In this document: piece after piece, positions 1 through 7,303 of the stretch
Layout: every line of letters begins with the position of its first letter
Position numbering within the stretch: position 1 is the stretch's first letter
Assembly (NCBI GenBank): GCA_937902395.1
Contig: CALGTV010000007.1
Span: 1-8,343 of the forward strand
Direction: 5' to 3'
Length of the DNA stretch: 8,343 bases
From: an uncultured Ruminococcus sp.
GTDB taxonomy: Bacteria > Bacillota > Clostridia > Oscillospirales > Ruminococcaceae
Notes under the pieces: generated by a model
Database searches by the model: none
What the model was told of the DNA's origin: nothing
The model's input: the letters and a program-made list of their open reading frames with translations, nothing else
Program-made: the position numbers and the translations under genes

Positions 1-79
1 TCCGAACACGGAAGTTAAGCTCTGTAGCGAAGACGATACTTGGCTGGCGACGGCCTGGGAAACTATTTCAATGCCGGCA
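1..79 (+). rRNA. rrf: 5S ribosomal RNA, 3' part (5' end outside window)
   Basis: The first bases carry the conserved 5S core CCGAACACGGAAGTTAAGC (positions 2-20). They are followed by the TACTTGGCTGGCGACGGCC region and the closing 3' strand TGCCGGC near 72-78, which would pair with the missing 5' end. About 79 of the usual 115-120 bases are present. An intrinsic terminator follows within ten bases, as expected for the last gene of an rRNA operon. The exact 3' end is uncertain by one or two bases because the opposite strand of helix I is outside the window. Confidence 0.95.
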
Positions 80-86
80 CTAAATG

Positions 87-117
87 AAGCACTCCTTGAA
101 AAAAGGGGTGCTTTTTT
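87..117 (+). terminator. Intrinsic terminator of the rRNA operon
   Basis: AAGCACTCCTT (87-97) pairs with AAGGGGTGCTT (103-113), giving an 11-bp stem with one T-G wobble around a 5-base loop. A run of six T follows (112-117). This is a strong Rho-independent terminator directly behind the 5S rRNA, so the downstream sigma gene probably needs its own promoter. Confidence 0.92.
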
Positions 118-205
118 GCATATAACGATATAATTAAAATAAAAAAATATATAAAACCTGTCCGAAATAGGTGAGTAATTACGAGTGTATTATATGAACA
201 TGTTC

Positions 206-223
206 AAAGGGGTGAAAGGCTTG
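206..223 (+). promoter_or_regulatory. Shine-Dalgarno that favours a TTG start for the sigma gene
   Basis: AAAGGGGTGA (206-215) matches 8 of 10 bases of the ideal AAGGAGGTGA and ends 5 bases before a TTG at 221. The rpn gene downstream uses the same arrangement (GGGGTGA, 5 bases, ATG). An alternative GTG at 185 has AGGTGA at 169-174, but with a long 10-base gap. ATGs at 194 and 200 have no well-placed site. The extra residues of the longer version (MYYMNMFKGVKG) do not look like conserved sigma sequence. Confidence 0.55.
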
Positions 224-796
224 ACTGACAGCGATTTAAAGGCTCTTATGCAGAAGTCTGCCGAGATTGCACATCGCAGGATATTTGACGAATATTCGGG
301 TTATGTCTATACAATTTGTGCCAATAAGCTGAAAAGCTGCGGTACAAAGGAGGACATTGAGGAGTGTTTCAGCGACTCATTTGCCGATATATTCACATAT
401 TTCGACAGCGAGAGCAACAGAAACGGCGATTTAAAGGGTATAATCGGAACCATTGCAAAGAGGAATGCAGTTGATTATTTCCGCAGATTATCGGGAAAAA
501 GCGACAGACTTGTATCAATTGACGATGAAGATTTCCCGATAATTTCATCTGACATTCGAGTTGATGACGAAACGGAAAAGGCTGTATTACGTGAAATAAT
601 TATGGATTGCATTGACAGGCTGGGCGAGCCTGATTCGTCAATCATAGCCTTTTACTACTTTTATGGCAAGACATCAAGGGAAATTGCAAAACATTTACAT
701 ATGAGCGATTGGACAGTACAGAAACGAATCAGCAGAGCAAAAAAGAAACTGAAAAAGCTTTTGTGCGATGCAGGAATAACAGGGGAGGATTTGTGA
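221..796 (+). CDS. ECF-type RNA polymerase sigma factor (sigma-70 family)
   Basis: A 191-residue protein when started at TTG 221, or 203 residues from GTG 185; the first is preferred because of its ribosome binding site. It has the compact two-domain layout of ECF sigma factors. Region 2, which binds core polymerase and the -10 element, spans roughly residues 18-90 (FDEYSGYVYTICANKLKS, then EDIEECFSDSFADIF, then IAKRNAVDYFRRLSG). Region 4, which reads the -35 element, spans about 121-183, with a helix-turn-helix in SREIAKHLHMSDWTVQKRIS and a basic RAKKKLKKLL tail. The stop overlaps the start of the next gene by one base, so the two are translationally coupled. The partner is a membrane protein with a cytoplasmic head, the usual layout of a sigma/anti-sigma pair. 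The signal and target promoters cannot be read from the sequence. The ECF assignment is firm; the exact ECF group is not. Confidence 0.9.
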   Translation: MTDSDLKALMQKSAEIAHRRIFDEYSGYVYTICANKLKSCGTKEDIEECFSDSFADIFTYFDSESNRNGDLKGIIGTIAKRNAVDYFRRLSGKSDRLVSIDDEDFPIISSDIRVDDETEKAVLREIIMDCIDRLGEPDSSIIAFYYFYGKTSREIAKHLHMSDWTVQKRISRAKKKLKKLLCDAGITGEDL

Positions 797-3700
797 TGAA
801 TATACGGCATTTTTTCGATAACATTGATGAAAAAACAATTGACAGAATTACAGAAAAATATCCTCCTTTGAGTTCCGATGACAAAGAGAGGTTATATGCT
901 ATGAGCAAGAAAAAATACAATAGAGCAAAGAATGAAAATAGCTCAAATGCTATAGAAGTATCGGGAGTTGAGCGTTATCGTAAGCCTGTTTGGCACAAGG
1001 TTATGAGTGCTGTTGCGGCGGCAGTTGTGGTTTTGGGTGGAATTGGTGGCACTTTGGCTCTTATTCGACGCAATAATGACGCAGATATTCTGAAAAATGA
1101 ATCAAGCCAATTGGCTGAAATCGAAGATATTGCACAGCAGCTTACTGATGAATTTTTTGATTTAAAGAATATTATTTCATCAAGGGGTGCGGCTTATGAT
1201 GAAAATGATACACTGACATACAAAATCGGTATTTTTGATGATGCTTTGGAAAATCCCGATCAGTATACTTATGAGCGCATTTTCTTTAAAGTAACAGACG
1301 AGCGATTCAGTAATGCACAGGATATTTACAATGCACTAAAAAATATTACTTCTTCCACATATTTTTCGGAGGAAAGATATGAGAATGCAACAATTCCTTG
1401 GGAATACTCATGGGATTATGAAAATGAAAAGGAAAAAAATCTTGACTTGTTCTACAATCTTGGTACAGATGTAAGTATGTTTGAAAACGGTTCGGAAGTT
1501 GGCAGAGAATATTTTTTAGATGCCGAAGGTAATCCTATGGAGGAATCTCCAATTGATTTTGAAGATGATTTTGATTGGGAAGCTCCACGCAGTATTTGGA
1601 TGGCGGATTATGTAGAATACAACGGTTCACTTTATATGCTTACTCCCGATTATGTTCATGACCCTGTGGGAGTTGTTTACGATTACAACGAAAAGATTGA
1701 AATTACCGATGTTACCAATGATAGTTTTACTGTTATAAGATATGCGGATATATCTCATAATGAAAATATCATCAAAAGGGCTGAATTTAAATTTGTTCGT
1801 GAAAATGGCGAATGGTGTATTGATAATTTCTTCGAGTGTGTTCTTGATACTGAGGGTGTTGGAAGTGAGGAAACCGATTATAACGTAATCGCTCAGCAGC
1901 TTAGTGATAAATTACTTGAATTTGAAAATATAATAAATTATGGTAATGTTTCATACGATGAAAACGACAGTATATCATTTACTGTAATTAATTCAGAGGA
2001 TATGGAATGGACAGAAAAATATAGTAATGTAGCTACCTTCTATAAAGTGACGGACCCTCGATTTACGTGCAGACAGGATGTATATAATGAGGTGAGAAGC
2101 TTCTTTTCAAGTTGTTGTTATAGAAAAGACTATTTTTATATGCAGAACTTTCTTGGATATACTTTAGAGTGTTGTCTTGGAAATGATTTAAGTAAGTATG
2201 AAAACGGTGGAACAATTGATCTTGCTGTAAATGGTCATAACGATATGGAACACATTTATTTATTTTGTTTTTGCGAGTATAACGGCGAATTGTATGTAAG
2301 ACAACATTATTCCGAATTATCCGAATATACTTCTGATGTCACTATAAAGAAAACAGGTGAAAATAGTTTTACAGCAACAAGAAGCTTTACAAAACATTAT
2401 TCAGATGAAGATATAACAAGCGAAAAATGTTTTGATTTTGTTCTTGAAGCAGGAAAGTGGAAGATTGACAAAGTATATCTTGCAGGTGAAGAATCAGAGG
2501 GCGGATACGACTATACAGCAATTGCACAGCAGTTATTTGACGATTATCTTGAAGTTGAGAGTGTAATTAAGTGGGGCGATGTTTCATACGATGAAAACGA
2601 CAGCATAACATTTTACACATACAATTCTAATGATGCTGAGTGGGCGGATAATAATGTCGGCGAGAGGACATTCTGCAAGGTGACAGACAAGAGATTCAGC
2701 AGTTGTCAGGATATTTACGAAATGCTCAGGGCAATTACAACGACAGAGTGTGAGCCAAAAGAAAATTTTATGAATGCAGATTGGTTTGACCAATTTAATT
2801 TAAGTAGTTTTCTTGGCGGCGATGTCAGTATGTTTGAGGTTGGTGAAAAAATTGACATTAACCATGAAATATCTGACTGGAGATGGCCCGGATACAGTAT
2901 TAATAGGAGTGTATTTGTTGAATACAACGGAGAGCTTTACGTCAATCGCAGATATAATGAAACACCTGTATTTACTTCTGATGTTATCATAAAAGAAACT
3001 GGTGAAAATAGTTTTACAACTACAAGAAAATATAAATCTCCCGGTTATAGTGTTGAGGAATATTGTATTTTGGAAGTTGTTCTTGAAAATGGCGAATGGA
3101 AGATTGACAAAGTATATATTTCTGAGGAAGAATCAGAAGATGTAACTGAATCAGATGACGAATATGAATACCTTGATATTGCAGGAGATTTAACAGATAA
3201 ATTTTTCTACATGATAGATGTACTTGGAGCATATAATGTAAGTTATGATGAAAATGATTTTATAACATATAACTGTTATTCAGTTTCAAATCCTGCAACT
3301 TTTTCAGAGAAATATGGTGTAGATTTGTCAGGTGCGGAGGAAAAAACAGATTTCTTATACACAAGAAAGCTTTATAAAGTAACTGATGAGCGTTTTAAAA
3401 GCTGTCAGGATATTTATAACGCATTAAGAGAGCTTACCTCATCTTCACTTTTACCCGAAAAAAATTATGAAAATGCTGATTTGCCAATATATGGCAATGA
3501 GTGGGTAACAACACCTATAGCTATTCTTGGAACTGATGTAAGTATGTACGAAAGTGGAAGCAGCATTTATGATAGCTATTTCTCTGATTTTGAAAACAGG
3601 AAATTTGATATGCAGGACAGCGACAACTGGGAAGCTGCATTAAGTGCTTTCAGTTCCCATTATGTTGAGTATAATGGTAATCTTTATATAATCGGTGATA

Positions 3701-4146
3701 TGGGTTACAGTGATATGCCGGATGTTCATGTCAATTTACAAAATGTTGAAGAGAACAGATTTTCAGTAACAAGAAAACATATTATTTCTTATGAAGATGA
3801 AACAGAAAGAATTGAAAGTTATAATTTTGATTTTGTTTTTGAAAATGGCGAATGGAAGATTGACAATGTAGAGAGAGTTGTAAGCGATGAAGAAGCTATA
3901 GGAAATGCGATTGCATCTTATGTAGACACATTAATACGCAGTGATACAGATAAATATGGAAACATTTATGAAAATCCTGATGTATTTGATTTCGGCTTTG
4001 AAATAGTAGGCTACAATGGTGAAAATAATTGTACTGCAAGGGTAATACTTACAGATTATGACTATGTAGATATAATTGAACTCACAGCTGAAATAGACAT
4101 AAAGGAACAGAAAGTAATAAATGCAGAAATCATAGAATTACAATAA
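796..4146 (+). CDS. Giant single-pass membrane protein, probable anti-sigma factor with four tandem extracellular domains
   Basis: A 1116-residue protein starting at ATG 796, which overlaps the sigma stop (TGATG) and has GGGGAGG at 782-788. An in-frame extension to 709 would lie inside sigma region 4 and is rejected. Residues 1-68 are charged and cytoplasmic (MNIRHFFDNIDEKTIDRITE, then a DDKERLYAMSKKK segment). Residues 69-90 form one hydrophobic helix rich in Ala, Val and Gly. Everything after it is predicted outside: four copies of one domain (residues 112-364, 365-575, 576-794 and 795-1029) and a distinct 87-residue C-terminal domain. Each copy carries YDEND, KVTDxRF..xQDxY, GxDxSxxE.G, an EYNGxLY motif and a closing ENGEWxID, with some variation. 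The EYNG and GEWxID motifs and overall order recall IseA-like or NTF2-like secreted domains; that is my inference. Anti-sigma function is inferred from gene order and topology; no zinc-binding anti-sigma motif is visible. Its size is extreme for such a partner. Confidence 0.72.
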   Translation: MNIRHFFDNIDEKTIDRITEKYPPLSSDDKERLYAMSKKKYNRAKNENSSNAIEVSGVERYRKPVWHKVMSAVAAAVVVLGGIGGTLALIRRNNDADILKNESSQLAEIEDIAQQLTDEFFDLKNIISSRGAAYDENDTLTYKIGIFDDALENPDQYTYERIFFKVTDERFSNAQDIYNALKNITSSTYFSEERYENATIPWEYSWDYENEKEKNLDLFYNLGTDVSMFENGSEVGREYFLDAEGNPMEESPIDFEDDFDWEAPRSIWMADYVEYNGSLYMLTPDYVHDPVGVVYDYNEKIEITDVTNDSFTVIRYADISHNENIIKRAEFKFVRENGEWCIDNFFECVLDTEGVGSEETDYNVIAQQLSDKLLEFENIINYGNVSYDENDSISFTVINSEDMEWTEKYSNVATFYKVTDPRFTCRQDVYNEVRSFFSSCCYRKDYFYMQNFLGYTLECCLGNDLSKYENGGTIDLAVNGHNDMEHIYLFCFCEYNGELYVRQHYSELSEYTSDVTIKKTGENSFTATRSFTKHYSDEDITSEKCFDFVLEAGKWKIDKVYLAGEESEGGYDYTAIAQQLFDDYLEVESVIKWGDVSYDENDSITFYTYNSNDAEWADNNVGERTFCKVTDKRFSSCQDIYEMLRAITTTECEPKENFMNADWFDQFNLSSFLGGDVSMFEVGEKIDINHEISDWRWPGYSINRSVFVEYNGELYVNRRYNETPVFTSDVIIKETGENSFTTTRKYKSPGYSVEEYCILEVVLENGEWKIDKVYISEEESEDVTESDDEYEYLDIAGDLTDKFFYMIDVLGAYNVSYDENDFITYNCYSVSNPATFSEKYGVDLSGAEEKTDFLYTRKLYKVTDERFKSCQDIYNALRELTSSSLLPEKNYENADLPIYGNEWVTTPIAILGTDVSMYESGSSIYDSYFSDFENRKFDMQDSDNWEAALSAFSSHYVEYNGNLYIIGDMGYSDMPDVHVNLQNVEENRFSVTRKHIISYEDETERIESYNFDFVFENGEWKIDNVERVVSDEEAIGNAIASYVDTLIRSDTDKYGNIYENPDVFDFGFEIVGYNGENNCTARVILTDYDYVDIIELTAEIDIKEQKVINAEIIELQ
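1129..3882 (+). repeat. Four tandem copies of an extracellular domain within the anti-sigma-like gene
   Basis: Units run 1129-1887 (253 codons), 1888-2520 (211), 2521-3177 (219) and 3178-3882 (235). Each opens with an amphipathic segment (IAQQLTDEFF, IAQQLSDKLL, IAQQLFDDYL, IAGDLTDKFF) and closes with GEWCIDNFF, GKWKIDKVY, GEWKIDKVY or GEWKIDNVE. Units 2 and 3 are closest at DNA level: 25 identical bases at 1946-1970 and 2579-2603, 21 at 2458-2478 and 3097-3117, and 18 at 2356-2373 and 3001-3018. Units 1 and 4 share a longer middle section and the LGTDVSM core. The pattern suggests stepwise duplication, with units 2 and 3 separating last. Confidence 0.85.
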
Positions 4147-4166
4147 TATCATCCTCCTTATGATAA

Positions 4167-4196
4167 AACCCCCGATTTCTTATGAAGTCGGGGGTT
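4167..4196 (+). terminator. Strong hairpin, probable terminator after the sigma/anti-sigma operon
   Basis: AACCCCCGA (4167-4175) pairs with TCGGGGGTT (4188-4196). The stem continues inward through TTTC/GAAG (one wobble) to a TTAT loop at 4180-4183, giving about 13 pairs. The downstream T-run is poor (TT then CTGCAT), while on the opposite strand the stem is followed by TTTT. It probably ends transcription of the upstream gene but may be leaky, or act in both directions. Confidence 0.75.
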
Positions 4197-4198
4197 CT

Positions 4199-4227
4199 GC
4201 ATATCCCCTTGAAATATGGTAATACTA
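4199..4227 (+). promoter_or_regulatory. Possible forespore (SigG/SigF-type) promoter of the ger operon
   Basis: GCATA at 4199-4203 matches the -35 pattern of forespore sigma factors. AATACTA at 4221-4227 matches 6 of 7 positions of the CATNNTA-type -10, with a 17-base spacer ending in GGT. This fits the known forespore expression of ger operons in Bacillus. Against it, transcription would start near 4234, inside the ribosome binding site AGAGGTGAG (4232-4240), leaving a leader of only about ten bases. The site also lies directly behind the terminator hairpin. I regard it as a candidate only. Confidence 0.3.
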
Positions 4228-4243
4228 TGGTAGAGGTGAGAGT

Positions 4244-5701
4244 ATGAAAGGGAACGACTACAAAAAACAGCGTATTTATGCGGATTTACAGCAAAATCTC
4301 AATTACATCAAAAAAATAACGGGACATTCAACGGATATACTTGTAAATGAATTTGTTACAGGTGGAATAAAATGTGCATTTCTTTGCTGTGATGGTATGC
4401 TGTCCTCACGGGCGGCAGCTGATATGGTGCTTTCGCCAATTACAGATTTGCCAAAGCAAGCCAATGCACAGGGACTTTTTGACTATATACAGGCACATAT
4501 GCTCCTTTCAGCAGACAGGAGCAATCCCGACAATTACGGCGATTTACTGCGGCTTATACATTCGGGATTTGCGGTATTTGTTGCCGAGGGAGCGAATACC
4601 GCACTTGCATTCGGCGTACAGGGATTTTCCACAAGGGGAGTGCAGGAACCGTCGGGAGAGGGAAATATTTTAGGCAGTCACGAGGGATTTTCCGAAACTA
4701 TCCGCACGAATTTATCACTTATACGGCGGCGGTTGAAAACTCCCGAACTTGTAACAAAGATGATGACCAAGGGTAGCAAATCAAATACGGAAATCTGCCT
4801 TTGCTATATGAAAGACCGTGTACCCCCACGGCTTCTTGAACGTATAATGAAATCCCTTGACGAAATCAGCCTTGAAACCATACTTTCAACAGGCTATATC
4901 CGCCCATTTGTTGAAAAAAAGAGCTTTGAGTTGTTTAACAGTACAGGCTTGACTGAGCGCCCTGATGTGGTATGCTCAAAGTTAATCGAGGGAAGGGCAG
5001 TTATTCTTGTGGACGGTGTGCCTTATGGAATAATTATCCCTCGTCTGTTATGCGAAAGCTTCCACACAATTGACGATTACGCACATAAGCCCTTTTATGC
5101 CATATTTCTGCGGTGGATTCGCTATGGCGCGTTTATACTGTCATTTCTTCTCCCTGCGGTTTATACGGCGATAGTTATGTATCATCCCGAACTGCTGAAC
5201 AGCACGCTGCTTATGCTCCTTGCGGCTGAGGAGGAAAATGCGCCTCTTTCCCTGCTTACAGAGGCATTCATAGTGCTGATTATGTACGAGGTTATACGTG
5301 AAGCAGGAGTTCGTCTGCCGAAGCCTGTAGGCGGTGCAGTGAGTATTATAAGCGGTCTGATTATCGGAGATGCAGCAGTAAAATCGGGACTTGTAAGCAC
5401 TCCCTTGCTGACAATTACAGCATTATCAGTTCTGGGCGGACTTGTTGTACCCGATTTAAACCCGCAGATTACTCTGTTGAGATTTGCATTTCTTGCAGTT
5501 GGCGGAATTCTCGGATTTTTCGGCATAAGCATATTAGCCTGTGCCGTGCTGACTAATATCTGCGGAACGGAGGATTACGGTTTCCCATTTACAGCGCCGA
5601 TTTCGCCCTTTTCTGCAAGAGGAATGGGGGATACCCTGTTTCGTATGGGATTCAGAAAAATGCAGAACAGGAATTTCACCGTGGAGGAATATCATGAGTA
5701 A
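4244..5701 (+). CDS. gerA: GerA-family spore germination receptor subunit A
   Basis: A 485-residue protein of typical GerA length, started at ATG 4244 behind GAGGTGA (4233-4239). GerA subunits sit in the spore inner membrane and, with B and C subunits, form nutrient-responsive germinant receptors. The N-terminal soluble region (about 1-285) has the family signature RGVQEPSGEG..LGSHEGF followed by TNLSLIRRRLKTPEL (residues 131-169), then TERPDVV..KLIEGRAVILVDG (237-258). Membrane segments follow from about 290. They contain the highly conserved IREAGVRLPKPVGGAVSI (351-368) and GLIIGDAAVKSGLVS (371-385), and end with a short cytoplasmic tail (APISPF at 451-456). The stop overlaps the gerB start by 8 bases. 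The family call is firm. The exact orthologue (gerA, gerK and so on) and the germinant cannot be told, so the symbol is generic. Confidence 0.95.
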   Translation: MKGNDYKKQRIYADLQQNLNYIKKITGHSTDILVNEFVTGGIKCAFLCCDGMLSSRAAADMVLSPITDLPKQANAQGLFDYIQAHMLLSADRSNPDNYGDLLRLIHSGFAVFVAEGANTALAFGVQGFSTRGVQEPSGEGNILGSHEGFSETIRTNLSLIRRRLKTPELVTKMMTKGSKSNTEICLCYMKDRVPPRLLERIMKSLDEISLETILSTGYIRPFVEKKSFELFNSTGLTERPDVVCSKLIEGRAVILVDGVPYGIIIPRLLCESFHTIDDYAHKPFYAIFLRWIRYGAFILSFLLPAVYTAIVMYHPELLNSTLLMLLAAEEENAPLSLLTEAFIVLIMYEVIREAGVRLPKPVGGAVSIISGLIIGDAAVKSGLVSTPLLTITALSVLGGLVVPDLNPQITLLRFAFLAVGGILGFFGISILACAVLTNICGTEDYGFPFTAPISPFSARGMGDTLFRMGFRKMQNRNFTVEEYHE

Positions 5702-6695
5702 TAAAATCACCACATTTCAGATGTGTTCCCTTATGCTGATAAATGATGTTTTCGTTCTTTTCTGTCTTGGAGGAGGGATATCTGCGGCAACTGCGGCAGG
5801 TTTCGGAATCGGTAGTTTGATACAGCTGATTATAGCTATTCCCCTTATAATCATGTACAAAAAGAGGGGAACGCTTAACGAGTGTGGAAAAATCGCAGAA
5901 ATCATACTCCTTGCAGGAGTAATTTTGTGGGGAGGAATGCTTTTTTCCATGCTTATGGAAGCAGGAGAACTTGTATTCATTCCCTTTGAAAGCTTCGGGA
6001 AATTGGGCAGTATTATAACAACCATTCTTATCGCCGTTGTATGCCTGTATATAGCCTCATCAGGCATAAAAGCCATGTCACGTTCAGCAGTTATTGCGGC
6101 GGCGCTTGGCGCACTTTGTCTTGGTGTAGTTGTTGTATCGTCGGTATTTCGTTCTGATATGGAAAATATAAAAGCGGTTGATTCTACGGGATTTTTCCGT
6201 CAGCTTTTAAAAGGATTTGCGTTAAGCGGCGGAATTGCAGGTTTTACTGTTATGCTTGGCTTTGTAAAGGATAATATAACACGTACCGCAATTGGCTATT
6301 TTGCGTCTAAAGCGGTAATATCAGCGGCTGTGCTTATAACGGGAGTTCTTGTCTGCGGCGGAATAATGGAAATAATTGATTTTCCCATAGTATCAGCGGC
6401 ACAGCTTACACAGCCATTTTCCGTACAGCGTATAGATTCCTTGTTTCTCATTGTTTTCACCGTATTTGCGGTATATTCCATAGCAGTACAGGCATCGGCG
6501 GCGGAATATCTTGTTGGCGAGGTTTTCCCATTTATAAAGCGATACAGATGCAGTGCAGTACTTGGAAGTATGGCGATTCTCGGTGCTGTATCGGACAAAT
6601 GGCATAATTTCGGCATTATAACAGCAGTACTTGCAGTAATGGGACTAATAATTGTTCCCGTAATTTATTTTATTAAAAGGAAAATAAGGGTATGA
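5694..6695 (+). CDS. gerB: GerB-family spore germination permease (APC-type integral membrane subunit)
   Basis: A 333-residue, almost wholly hydrophobic protein with about ten membrane helices (for example near 34-54, 68-89, 107-124, 131-151, 200-222, 246-268 and 304-325). This matches GerB subunits, relatives of amino-acid transporters that help bind germinant in the spore inner membrane. The segment around 237-262 (QLTQPFSVQRIDSLFLIVFT) looks like the conserved late-helix region of the family. It is slightly short against the usual 360 or so residues, mostly through compact loops. ATG 5694 has GGAGGAAT at 5683-5690 and lies inside the 3' end of gerA. Its own stop forms an ATGA overlap with gerC. 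Both point to coupled translation as one receptor unit. Substrate is unknown. Confidence 0.9.
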   Translation: MSNKITTFQMCSLMLINDVFVLFCLGGGISAATAAGFGIGSLIQLIIAIPLIIMYKKRGTLNECGKIAEIILLAGVILWGGMLFSMLMEAGELVFIPFESFGKLGSIITTILIAVVCLYIASSGIKAMSRSAVIAAALGALCLGVVVVSSVFRSDMENIKAVDSTGFFRQLLKGFALSGGIAGFTVMLGFVKDNITRTAIGYFASKAVISAAVLITGVLVCGGIMEIIDFPIVSAAQLTQPFSVQRIDSLFLIVFTVFAVYSIAVQASAAEYLVGEVFPFIKRYRCSAVLGSMAILGAVSDKWHNFGIITAVLAVMGLIIVPVIYFIKRKIRV

Positions 6696-7201
6696 AGAAA
6701 ATTATTCTTGCAGTTATGTGTATATTTCTGACAGGTTGCAGTACAGGAATAGATGTAAATGAAATGGCATATGTCAGGGCGGTGGCGATTGACGGGAATA
6801 ACTGCTCTTTTTCCTTTTATCTTGATGAACAGGTTGTTTCCGTATCTGCGGACAGCGTGGAATCAGCTGAATCTGCGGCAGAGCTTGCCTTGGGAAAAAA
6901 AATATTCACAGGTCACACAGAGTTGGTTATACTCAATGAATGTGACGAAAGGGCAATACTTGAATACATGCTCAGCGAATGGAAAGCACCGCCCTCGTGC
7001 AGAGTTGCCAATGGTGAAAATGCAGGCGAGATATTGAAAAATCGCAAAGCAGAGGAAATCGTGGGAGTTATAGAAACAGCAGAGGAAAAGGGCTTGACAG
7101 AAAAGTGTGATATTGTCACGGTGCTTGGAAATTTTCTCAATAATAAAAATGGTCAATTGCCGCTGCTTACAAGCAAGGGGAAATTGCAAAATAGACAATA
7201 G
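6692..7201 (+). CDS. gerC: Short Ger(x)C-type germination lipoprotein, C-terminal half missing
   Basis: A 169-residue protein that starts in the ATGA overlap with gerB. A lipoprotein signal is clear: MKK, a hydrophobic stretch, and the lipobox LTGC with Cys16 as the predicted lipidated residue. Downstream, MAYVRAVAIDG and GKKIFTGHTELVILNE (residues 68-83) resemble the N-terminal domain of GerC proteins (AIGID..., and the FGHT-type motif). GerC subunits are normally about 370-400 residues in two domains. Here the protein stops after PLLTSKGKLQNRQ, roughly where the second domain should begin. I see no GerC-like continuation in any frame before the next gene at 7304. It may be a truncated or decayed gene, or a reduced lineage-specific form. 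Coding signal and lipobox remain intact, so I list it as a CDS rather than a pseudogene. Confidence 0.8.
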   Translation: MKKIILAVMCIFLTGCSTGIDVNEMAYVRAVAIDGNNCSFSFYLDEQVVSVSADSVESAESAAELALGKKIFTGHTELVILNECDERAILEYMLSEWKAPPSCRVANGENAGEILKNRKAEEIVGVIETAEEKGLTEKCDIVTVLGNFLNNKNGQLPLLTSKGKLQNRQ

Positions 7202-7245
7202 AAAAATCCATATTTGTGCAATGGGGAGAATTTTCTGCTGTAGTA

Positions 7246-7274
7246 TCGACATATTGTAAAATTTGTGATATAAT
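7246..7274 (+). promoter_or_regulatory. Strong housekeeping (SigA-type) promoter of the rpn gene
   Basis: A -35 box TCGACA (7246-7251, 5 of 6 matches to TTGACA) and a perfect -10 box TATAAT (7269-7274) are 17 bases apart, with an extended -10 TGA just before the -10. Transcription would start near 7281, giving a leader of about 23 bases with AGGGGTGA (7291-7298) placed 5 bases before ATG 7304. The gene is thus expressed apart from the sporulation-linked ger operon, although no terminator separates them. Confidence 0.8.
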
Positions 7275-7303
7275 AAAATTAGAAAAAAATAGGGGTGATA
7301 CCT

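Noticed and set aside
124..153. TATAAT at 129-134 as the promoter of the sigma gene
   Set aside because: A -35 box at the correct distance would fall in the terminator stem (GGGTGC), a poor match. TTGCAT at 116-121 is too close to pair with it. The region is simply very AT-rich, so no promoter is called, although one must exist between 118 and about 200.
159..173. ACCT...AGGT small inverted repeat upstream of the sigma gene
   Set aside because: Only four base pairs around a nine-base loop. AGGT overlaps a possible ribosome binding site. It is not distinguishable from chance.
709..795. Upstream in-frame extension of the large membrane protein to 709
   Set aside because: It lies within the coding sequence for sigma region 4 and has no ribosome binding site. 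ATG 796 has GGGGAGG upstream and a classic TGATG overlap.
5182..6616. Long open frames on the minus strand opposite gerA and gerB
   Set aside because: They mirror the codon bias of the plus-strand membrane proteins, show no recognisable domains or start sites, and overlap firmly identified genes.
7199..7245. Terminator between gerC and rpn
   Set aside because: The only self-complementary stretch (AGAATTTTCT) is too short and has no following T-run, so no terminator is called.
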